Positions 7,567 through 13,513 of a stretch of DNA of 13,513 nucleotides are shown here, piece after piece. The position numbers and the translations under genes were made by a program. Source of the DNA: Acetofilamentum sp. (GTDB lineage Bacteria; Bacteroidota; Bacteroidia; Bacteroidales; JAFGXI01); assembly GCA_020720565.1 (NCBI GenBank), contig DYOK01000054.1, forward strand, positions 1-13,513, read 5' to 3'. The number at the start of each line of letters is the position of its first letter. Position 1 is the first letter of the stretch. The notes beneath the pieces were generated by a model. The model was given only the letters and a program-made list of their open reading frames with translations. It did no database searches and was not told the origin of the DNA.

Positions 7567-9150
7567 ATGACTAAAATTTATAATACCAAACTTATCTTAC
7601 TTTTTGTAATTTTAATATTTAATAATTCGCTTCTTTTAAATGCTCAAACCATGGCTGACGCAATGGAAGCATTCGAAAATGGGCAATATGACATTGCATC
7701 AAAATCGTTCGAAAAACTCTGGAAAAAAGACCAAAGTTCAAACGAAATCAATTATATGTATGGTAAATCAATACTATTATCGAATGGTGAACGTCATTTG
7801 GCCATCCCTCCGTTAGAGACACTCATTGGCAACGATATTAATTACAAAGATGCAACCCTTATACTAGCTCAAGCATATACTTACAACTTGAGTTTTGAAA
7901 AGGCAAGAAAAATGTTAGATTATTATATCAAAAACAATAAGTCGACCAATGGCGAAGACGAAGACGAAGATGACCAAATTGCCACATCGCAAACCAATGC
8001 TAAAATATTGATGTCGCAGATTAAAACTGGCGAATTACTAGTCAAAAGTCCTCTCAAAGTCCATTTTAATAACTTGGGCGATAATATAAATACAGCTAGA
8101 AGTGAATTTGAAGCCTATATCGTACCCGATGGACAAACCATTTATTTCACTTCTGATAAAAAATATGATGCTGAATTGCTCGAGTTAATCAAAGGTGGTT
8201 TTTACTCCAATTTTACACCCGACGAATTAAACCTTTGGGGCAAGATGACCAGTTTAGGGCGTAACGTCAATACACAAGAAAATGAACGTATTGTAGGGCT
8301 TTCGCACGATGGATCAAAAGTTTTAATGGCCGTGAGTTGGATGAATAAAAATGCGGACTTATTTATTACCAGCAGAGTAAAAAAGACGTTTCAAGAATTG
8401 AGCGAACTCGAAAAAACAATTAATTCTGAATTTGACGAACCTTCAGGCAGTTTTTCGAAAAACGAAGACACCTTGTATTTTGCCAGCGATAGACCAGGTG
8501 GCTTTGGAGGACTCGATATCTACGCATCGGTTAAGTTGCCCAATGGGACTTGGGGTAGCCCCAAAAACCTTGGCCCAGAAATCAACAGCGAATATAACGA
8601 AACCTACCCATATATTAGCGAAGACGGTAGTTACTTACTTTTCGCAAACGACGGCCCAAATTCAATGGGTGGATTTGATATTTTTAAATCACTTCGCATC
8701 GACGATGCTTGGACTAAACCAATCAATTTTGGATTTCCAATAAACGACCCATACGATAATATGACCATTAGCTTTTCGAAAAGTAAGCGCTATGGATATG
8801 TCTCGGCTATTCGCCCCGAAGGCAAAGGCAGCAGAGATGTTTATCAAGTAATTTTCGACAGTATCCCTCCTGTAAATGTGTTATATACTGGTACCATTAA
8901 AAAAGGGAACGAACAAAGTTCGGAAATTGTTCAGTCCGAAATTAGTATTAAAGCAATTAAATTATCAGATAATTCGTTATTCGCAACTTCAAAATATTCA
9001 AAAACAGGAAAATACACCTTTGCTTTCCCTCCTGGAGAATATAAAATCCAAGTAAACGGAGCTGGCTTTTCTACTTTTGAGAAGAATGTACGAATACCAG
9101 AAAACGAAATCTTAATTCCGATGATTAATTACAATATTTTAGTCAATTAA
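7567..9150 (+). CDS. Secreted TPR/PD40 beta-propeller protein, PorE-like but lacking the OmpA domain
   Basis: Exported protein of 527 residues, with signal peptide about 1-26 (hydrophobic core LILLFVILIF, cleavage near NAQ). There is no lipobox cysteine. A TPR-like helical region covers about 28-125, followed by an acidic run GEDEDEDD (129-136). PD40/WD40-like propeller repeats follow (about 165-430), clearest at YFASDRPGGFGGLDIY (304-319) and LLFANDGPNSMGGFDIF (357-373). A carboxypeptidase-regulatory-like beta domain (about 437-520) ends the protein. In Bacteroidota this order is usually followed by a peptidoglycan-binding OmpA domain, as in the T9SS component PorE; here the protein stops. 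Loss of OmpA, or a natural short family member, are both possible. The stop codon lies on the edge of a repeat element (9147-9264). A periplasmic or outer-membrane-associated role is inferred; the partner is unknown. Confidence 0.88.
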   Translation: MTKIYNTKLILLFVILIFNNSLLLNAQTMADAMEAFENGQYDIASKSFEKLWKKDQSSNEINYMYGKSILLSNGERHLAIPPLETLIGNDINYKDATLILAQAYTYNLSFEKARKMLDYYIKNNKSTNGEDEDEDDQIATSQTNAKILMSQIKTGELLVKSPLKVHFNNLGDNINTARSEFEAYIVPDGQTIYFTSDKKYDAELLELIKGGFYSNFTPDELNLWGKMTSLGRNVNTQENERIVGLSHDGSKVLMAVSWMNKNADLFITSRVKKTFQELSELEKTINSEFDEPSGSFSKNEDTLYFASDRPGGFGGLDIYASVKLPNGTWGSPKNLGPEINSEYNETYPYISEDGSYLLFANDGPNSMGGFDIFKSLRIDDAWTKPINFGFPINDPYDNMTISFSKSKRYGYVSAIRPEGKGSRDVYQVIFDSIPPVNVLYTGTIKKGNEQSSEIVQSEISIKAIKLSDNSLFATSKYSKTGKYTFAFPPGEYKIQVNGAGFSTFEKNVRIPENEILIPMINYNILVN

Positions 9151-9264
9151 ATCTCCGACCTATTTTAACACAAGTACCCTGAATAATCTAATCTCGTATG
9201 TTATTTACATAAATGCCTGATAAAATGCAAATTTCAAAACTAATAAATAGGTCGAAGACCTTAA
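9147..9264 (+). repeat. Copy B of the TTAA-bounded repeat, with imperfect terminal inverted repeats
   Basis: The 118-bp stretch begins and ends with TTAA. Its ends are inverted repeats: TTAAATCTCCGACCTATTT at 9147-9165 against the complement of 9245-9264, matching 17 of 20. The inner 9181-9264 is the inverted copy of 1437-1354 at 73 of 84 identity. The right end holds the hairpin GGTCGAAGACC (9250-9260). There is no ORF inside. The left TTAA contains the stop codon of the PD40 gene. It resembles a miniature inverted-repeat element or a REP-like palindrome family; no transposase is in view to say which. The rest of the gap to 9377 has only the hairpin at 9332. Confidence 0.75.
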
Positions 9265-9331
9265 CTATAACATTATTATATTTTTCCCTTATAAATTAAG
9301 ACGATAAATTTATACTTCTAAAACCAATATC

Positions 9332-9349
9332 AAAGTCGAAGATTTTTTT
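9332..9349 (+). terminator. Hairpin plus T-run before the exonuclease gene
   Basis: AAAGTC (9332-9337), loop GAA and GATTTT (9341-9346) pair with one G-T wobble, and the T-run continues to 9349. The core GTCGAAGA equals that of the repeat-element hairpin at 9250-9260, so it may be a decayed end of that family. It lies about 30 bases before the ATG at 9378. Confidence 0.3.
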
Positions 9350-9377
9350 AAATACACACTCTAAACAAAGCGACTCA

Positions 9378-10151
9378 ATGCAAATAAACATAAAACGTCC
9401 GTTAGTGGTATTCGATCTGGAAACAACAGGAATGAATATTACCAAAGATCGGATTGTAGAAATAGGCATGATAAAGATTCATCCAAGCGGAAAAGAAGAA
9501 CAAAAGCATTACCGTATTAACCCTGAAATTCCAATTCCATCTGAGGTTTCGGACATCCATCATATCTTCGACGAAGATGTAAAAGATGCGCCCACATTTA
9601 AAGCTATTGCCTCTGAATTAAACCAATTTATGGACAATTGCGATATAGCAGGCTTTAACTCCATTAAATTTGATATTCCGTTTTTAGCTGAGGAATTTTT
9701 GAGAGCAGATGTCGATATCGACTTAAAACGCCGAAAATTAATCGATGTGCAAACTATTTTCCATAAAATGGAACAACGAACGCTTTCGGCTGCATATCAA
9801 TTTTATTGCAAAAAAGAACTTACCGACGCTCACTCGGCCATGGCAGATACTGTTGCCACTTTAGAGGTACTAAAAGCTCAACTCGATCATTATTCCGATT
9901 TACAAAACGATGTCGACTATTTACATAATTTTTCGCAACACCATAAATATGCCGATTTTATGGGGCGAATTATTTTAAATAAAAACAACGAAGAAGTGAT
10001 AAACTTCGGGAAATATAAAGGCGAATTGGTCGAAGCTGTGCTCGAAAAAGATCCAGGATATTATGGTTGGATTCAAAATGGAGACTTTCCGTTGTACACT
10101 AAAAAAGTAATAACAGAAGTTAGACTTCGTCAATTTAACAAGAAAAAATAG
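9378..10151 (+). CDS. DnaQ-like DEDDh 3'-5' exonuclease with ExoX-type C-terminal domain
   Basis: Cytoplasmic exonuclease of 257 residues, resembling the proofreading epsilon subunit and RNase T superfamily. The DEDDh catalytic set is complete: D13 and E15 in FDLETTG (12-18), D99 in FNSIKFDIPFL, and H152 with D157 in AHSAMADT. A second small domain from about 190 contains FGKYKGELVEAVLEKDPGYYGW (210-231), which I recognise as the ExoX-like C-terminal module found in many Bacteroidota exonucleases. It may be a stand-alone repair or proofreading nuclease. It is not fused to a polymerase or to a GIY-YIG domain. The gene stands alone, with 227 bases before it and a hairpin directly after its stop codon. 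No clear -7 consensus box was found upstream. Confidence 0.9.
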   Translation: MQINIKRPLVVFDLETTGMNITKDRIVEIGMIKIHPSGKEEQKHYRINPEIPIPSEVSDIHHIFDEDVKDAPTFKAIASELNQFMDNCDIAGFNSIKFDIPFLAEEFLRADVDIDLKRRKLIDVQTIFHKMEQRTLSAAYQFYCKKELTDAHSAMADTVATLEVLKAQLDHYSDLQNDVDYLHNFSQHHKYADFMGRIILNKNNEEVINFGKYKGELVEAVLEKDPGYYGWIQNGDFPLYTKKVITEVRLRQFNKKK

Positions 10152-10170
10152 GGTCAAAGACCCTTATTTT
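10147..10170 (+). terminator. Hairpin at the exonuclease stop codon, likely intrinsic terminator
   Basis: GGGTC (10151-10155), loop AAA and GACCC (10159-10163) are followed by TTATTTT. The first stem base is the last base of the stop codon TAG. The layout AATAGGGTC...GACCCTTATT mirrors the hairpin of the TTAA-bounded repeat, and the following TTTGTAACTT is shared with copy A, so it may be a diverged third member. Confidence 0.55.
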
Positions 10171-10392
10171 CCTTTGTAACTTAAAAGTTATCTGGCTCTT
10201 ACAATATTAAAAAAAGGAATAACTACAAAAGTTAATTTTTCAGTCTGCCGTCAGGTATGATTTCAAAAAAACAAATTATTCACAGATGAAACATCTATAC
10301 CTAATCAATTTTGTCACGATAGGGAATGTTTTAATATTTCATAAACCACTCTCTATACCCTTTTCGCAGGTTAGGGGGCTAATTATAAACAC

Positions 10393-11004
10393 ATGAAAAT
10401 AATAGCAATCGGGCGAAATTACTCAGAGCATGCCAAAGAGTTAAACCATGCGGTACCTTCAAGCCCTGTTTTCTTTCTAAAACCAGAAACAGCACTATTA
10501 CAAAAAAACAAGCCATTCTTTTATCCTAGTTTCACAAGTGATTTGCACTACGAAACTGAGATTGTCGTTCGTATAAACAAAAACGGAAAACACATCGAAG
10601 AACAATTTGCACATCGCTATTACGACGAAATTGGAATCGGCATCGACTTTACAGCCCGCGATTTACAGCAAATTCAAAAAGAAAAAGGATTGCCATGGGA
10701 AATTGCCAAAGCTTTCGACCACTCAGCTCCTACAAGCCCTATGACACCCTTAAATCGCTATAAAAATATTCAAGACATTTATTTCTCGCTAAAAATCAAT
10801 GACAAACAAGTTCAAATCGGACATACCGCCGATATGATTTTTACAGTTGACAAAGTAATTGCTTATGTTTCGCAGTTTGTAAGCCTTAAAATTGGCGATT
10901 TGATTTTCACAGGCACACCTGCTGGAGTGGGCCCAGTAAAAATTGGAGACCAGCTCGAAGCTTTTATCGAAGGCGAATCGTTGTTGAAATTTGAAATAAA
11001 ATGA
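10393..11004 (+). CDS. Fumarylacetoacetate hydrolase family protein (FAHD1-like)
   Basis: Single-domain FAH-fold enzyme of 203 residues, the size of FAHD1 and acylpyruvate hydrolases. It starts directly at the conserved GRNYSEHAKEL motif (7-17). Other family features are KPETALL (30-36), metal ligands E54 and E56 in LHYETE and D85 in GIDFTARDLQ, GLPWEIAKAFD (99-109) and the TGTPAGVGP loop (173-181). The FAHD1 group acts on acylpyruvates or oxaloacetate with Mg2+; the actual substrate cannot be read from sequence. Its stop overlaps the lipB start (ATGA), so both are translated from one mRNA. A 36-codon reading frame (10286-10396) upstream ends over this ATG in the same ATGA arrangement. No strong -7 box was seen; CAATTTTG near 10305 matches seven of eight if one base is allowed to differ. 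Confidence 0.9.
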   Translation: MKIIAIGRNYSEHAKELNHAVPSSPVFFLKPETALLQKNKPFFYPSFTSDLHYETEIVVRINKNGKHIEEQFAHRYYDEIGIGIDFTARDLQQIQKEKGLPWEIAKAFDHSAPTSPMTPLNRYKNIQDIYFSLKINDKQVQIGHTADMIFTVDKVIAYVSQFVSLKIGDLIFTGTPAGVGPVKIGDQLEAFIEGESLLKFEIK

Positions 11005-11678
11005 CAAAAATAAAGTTTGAAGACTGGGGATTAATACCATACGACGAGGCTTGGCAAAATCAAGAACAACGGCTACAAGACATTATTGAAGCAAAAAAAG
11101 CACAAACACCCAGCTCGAGCCGTCTGATTTTTTGCGAACATCCACATGCATATACCCTGGGAAAATCGGGTGCTGCCAACAATTTATTGATTAACGATAC
11201 CTTTTTAAAAAATATAAACGCTACATATTACCAAACCAATAGAGGTGGCGATATAACGTATCATGGCCCAGGCCAGCTGGTTGGCTACCCTATCTTAGAT
11301 TTAGAAACATTTGGATTTCAAGTTAAACGATATATCGACCTACTCGAAGAAAGTATTATAAAAACCATAGCCCACTGGGATATCAAAGGCGAACGAATGG
11401 AGGGTGCTACAGGGGTTTGGATTGATTCCGACCAAAAAGGAAAAGCTCGAAAAATCTGTGCAATGGGTGTTCGTGTGAGTCGATGGGTTACCATGCATGG
11501 CTTTGCACTCAATGTGAACACTGACTTATCGTACTTTAATCATATTAATCCCTGTGGATTTGTTGATAAAGGTGTGACCTCGATAGAAAAAGAGCTTGGA
11601 AAAAAATGTAATTTTGTAGAAGTAAAGTCGATCTTAAAAAATGAAATAGCAACTGTTTTCAATATGGATTTCGCATAA
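11001..11678 (+). CDS. lipB: Lipoyl(octanoyl) transferase LipB
   Basis: Cytoplasmic enzyme (225 residues) that moves the octanoyl group from acyl carrier protein to lipoyl domains of 2-oxoacid dehydrogenases and GcvH, the first step of lipoate synthesis. The family signature RGGDITYHGPGQLVGYP (81-97) is complete. The catalytic pair is visible as K151 in ARKICAMGVRV and C185 in NPCGF. HGFALNV (166-172) and GVTSIEKELG (191-200) are also typical. The start codon overlaps the upstream FAH-family stop by four bases, indicating co-translation. No lipA is in the window. The sequence looks intact and ordinary. Confidence 0.96.
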   Translation: MTKIKFEDWGLIPYDEAWQNQEQRLQDIIEAKKAQTPSSSRLIFCEHPHAYTLGKSGAANNLLINDTFLKNINATYYQTNRGGDITYHGPGQLVGYPILDLETFGFQVKRYIDLLEESIIKTIAHWDIKGERMEGATGVWIDSDQKGKARKICAMGVRVSRWVTMHGFALNVNTDLSYFNHINPCGFVDKGVTSIEKELGKKCNFVEVKSILKNEIATVFNMDFA

Positions 11679-11808
11679 AGTGCAAGACTGTCAATAAGAA
11701 CTTGAAACATTTAACCGGGCTTTGCGGGACAGGCAAAAAAATAAATCGTCAATCAATAATCGCATATCATAAACAATAAATATACAGCGATTTACAAATT
11801 ATAGATAC
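11679..11808 (+). other. Intergenic gap between lipB and recJ
   Basis: AT-rich except for a GC-rich island at 11715-11734 (15 of 20 G or C). I find no convincing terminator, no consensus -7 box and no ATG in the recJ frame. An in-frame TAA at 11770-11772 bounds the recJ start on the left. A 10-bp direct repeat ACTTGAAACA occurs at 11700 and at 11807, the second covering the recJ start. Confidence 0.5.
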
Positions 11809-13513
11809 TTGAAACACCATTGGTTTTTTAAAAATACAGAATCCGATCAAAAAGTTCAAAATCTTGCTTCTGAGCTCAAGATTCCTATACCTAATGCTCG
11901 ACTTTTAGTGCAACGTGGTATCGAAAACTATCAGCAAGCTAAAGATTTTTTCCGACCCGACATAGAGCAATTACACAATCCGTATTTGATGAAAGATATG
12001 GATCTCGCTGTTGAACGTCTAACAGAAGCGCTTGAAAAAAATGAAAAAGTGCTCATTTACGGCGATTACGATGTCGATGGAACCACTTCGGTAGCATTAG
12101 TCTATTCTTTTTTAATGGATTTGACACAAAATATCGATTACTATGTTCCAGACCGATATACCGAAGGGTATGGCGTTTCGTTTAAAGGAATCGATTATGC
12201 GCACCAAACAGGTTGTGGGCTTATTATTACGCTCGATTGTGGAATTAAAGCAAACGAGAAAGTAAAATACGCCAAGCAATTCGGTATAGATTTTATCATT
12301 TGCGACCACCATCTTCCGGGCGAAAATTTACCAGAGGCTGTTGCTATTTTAGACCCCAAACAATCAGAATGTCATTATCCTGACAAAAATTTATCGGGAT
12401 GTGGAGTGGGTTTTAAACTTATTCAAGCTTTTTCGACTAAACATCAAATTCCGAAAGAAGATACCTATAAACTACTCGATTTAGTTGCAGTTAGTATTGC
12501 TTCGGATATTGTTCCAATTGTGGGCGAAAACCGAATATTAGCTTACCATGGATTGAAATTGATTAACAGTAATCCCAGAGCAGGTTTGCAAAGCTTAATT
12601 CAAGTTTCGGATTTGAAAGGAAAAGAACTTGACATTTCGGACATTGTATTCAAAATTGGTCCACGAATAAATGCTGCAGGACGAATAAGTTCCGCACGCA
12701 ACTCGGTCGATTTGCTTTTAGAACAAGATTACGCCAAGGCAGAAACCTATGCTCTAAATATTAACACGCTAAATACCGAACGTAAAGATCTGGATAAAGA
12801 TATTACAGCATTCGCCCTTGCTGCTATTGAAACCAGCGAGGTTCAGAAAAACAAGAAAAGCACGGTTTTGTTTCATCCCAATTGGCACAAAGGAGTGTTA
12901 GGTATTGTGGCCTCTCGCCTACTTGAGCACTACTACCGACCGACCATTGTGTTAAACGAGAACAATGGCATATTAACGGGTTCTGCTCGTTCGGTGGTAG
13001 GTTTCAATATTTACGATGCCATCGATGCCTGTTCGGAATATTTGTTGGGGTACGGCGGTCATATGTATGCGGCGGGATTAAGCCTCAAAAAAGAAAATTT
13101 TGAAGCATTTCAAAATGCATTTGAACAAGTGGTTCAGCAACGAATTACAAACGATTTATTGATTCCTAAAATTGATGTCGATTTAACGATTGAGATTAGC
13201 GAGATCAATCAAAAATTCTACAATATTTTAAGACAAATGGCACCCTTTGGACCTGGGAATATGAATCCTATTTTCGTGATGAAAGACCTTAGAGACAGTG
13301 GTCAATCAAAGGTTGTAGGTAAGGATTTGAGTCACCTAAAATTATCTATTAAACAACACGATTTGCCTCGGACAATCGATGGTATCGCTTTTGGAAAAGC
13401 CGATTTTTATCCCTTGATTCGTTCAAAACCTTTTTCGCTCTGTTTTTCGTTGACAGAGAATGAGTTTAGAGATAAAAAGACGCTTCAATTAGACGTGGTT
13501 GATATCCGCTCGT
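11809..13513 (+). CDS. recJ: Single-stranded-DNA-specific exonuclease RecJ, from a TTG start, cut by the window end
   Basis: DHH-family 5'-3' single-strand exonuclease used in recombination and mismatch repair. Frame read by hand: 568 codons to the window edge, no internal stop. Motifs in order: GDYDVDGTTS (85-94), LDCGI (142-146), DHH (166-168), SGCGVGFKL, GPRINAAGR, the DHHA1 parts WHKGVLGIVASRL and GSARSVVGFN, and GGH (416-418), then the OB-fold region. The frame has a stop at 11770 and no ATG before codon 61, so TTG at 11809 (MKHHWFFKN) is the best start. It keeps the N-terminal region usual in this family. Bacteroidota RecJ is about 570-580 residues, so only a few C-terminal residues should be missing. 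It follows the lipB unit by 130 bases. Confidence 0.95.
   Translation, partial: MKHHWFFKNTESDQKVQNLASELKIPIPNARLLVQRGIENYQQAKDFFRPDIEQLHNPYLMKDMDLAVERLTEALEKNEKVLIYGDYDVDGTTSVALVYSFLMDLTQNIDYYVPDRYTEGYGVSFKGIDYAHQTGCGLIITLDCGIKANEKVKYAKQFGIDFIICDHHLPGENLPEAVAILDPKQSECHYPDKNLSGCGVGFKLIQAFSTKHQIPKEDTYKLLDLVAVSIASDIVPIVGENRILAYHGLKLINSNPRAGLQSLIQVSDLKGKELDISDIVFKIGPRINAAGRISSARNSVDLLLEQDYAKAETYALNINTLNTERKDLDKDITAFALAAIETSEVQKNKKSTVLFHPNWHKGVLGIVASRLLEHYYRPTIVLNENNGILTGSARSVVGFNIYDAIDACSEYLLGYGGHMYAAGLSLKKENFEAFQNAFEQVVQQRITNDLLIPKIDVDLTIEISEINQKFYNILRQMAPFGPGNMNPIFVMKDLRDSGQSKVVGKDLSHLKLSIKQHDLPRTIDGIAFGKADFYPLIRSKPFSLCFSLTENEFRDKKTLQLDVVDIRS

Noticed and set aside
7567..9150. Naming the PD40 protein PorE and inferring a type IX secretion locus
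   Set aside because: There is no lipobox and no OmpA domain, and no other T9SS gene is in the window.
11700..11816. 10-bp direct repeat ACTTGAAACA as an attachment site
   Set aside because: It is short, AT-rich, not next to a tRNA or integrase, and likely chance.
12112..12312. 66-codon minus-strand frame
   Set aside because: It is antisense to the conserved DHH motifs of recJ, which is continuous on the plus strand.
1..13513. CRISPR array, tRNA/rRNA genes, riboswitches, phage or toxin-antitoxin genes
   Set aside because: No regularly spaced repeats, cloverleaf-like segments, known aptamer cores or such proteins were found on either strand by eye.

Overview
The window looks like chromosomal DNA of a low-GC member of the Bacteroidota, probably Bacteroidales/Marinilabiliales-like. 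The case rests on four things: AT-rich intergenic DNA, perfect TAnnTTTG -7 boxes upstream of several genes, no Shine-Dalgarno sequences, and typical lineage proteins (TPR/SpoIIE phosphatase, PD40 surface protein, DnaQ-like exonuclease with an ExoX-type tail). No rRNA, tRNA, CRISPR array, transposase or phage gene was seen. Most genes are housekeeping or metabolic.

Left part, minus strand (61-5025). Read in the direction of transcription, a tightly coupled pair of paralogous HMG-CoA lyase-like enzymes comes first (5025 to 3284, stop and start codons sharing one base). Next is a six-TM protein with a degenerate SpoIIE/PP2C phosphatase domain (3093-1594), then a glutamate/aspartate:cation symporter (1344-61).

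A divergent promoter region (5026-5147) separates these from the plus-strand genes. These are a TPR-TM-coiled-coil-SpoIIE phosphatase with all catalytic motifs (5148-7439), a secreted TPR/PD40 protein resembling PorE but without the OmpA domain (7567-9150), a DEDDh exonuclease (9378-10151), a FAHD1-like hydrolase overlapping lipB by four bases (10393-11678), and recJ from a TTG start (11809 to the window edge, lacking only its last residues).

The most interesting non-genic signal is a small dispersed repeat bounded by TTAA and carrying the mini-hairpin GGTCGAAGACC. One copy lies upstream of the symporter (1354 to about 1460) and one, inverted, lies at the stop codon of the PD40 gene (9147-9264). 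The two share an 84-bp gap-free block at 73/84 identity. Diverged hairpins of the same type occur at 9332 and 10151. The other points worth a second look are the predicted pseudophosphatase beside an intact paralogue and the HMG-CoA lyase pair with its promoter dyad. I see no clearly new multi-gene system.
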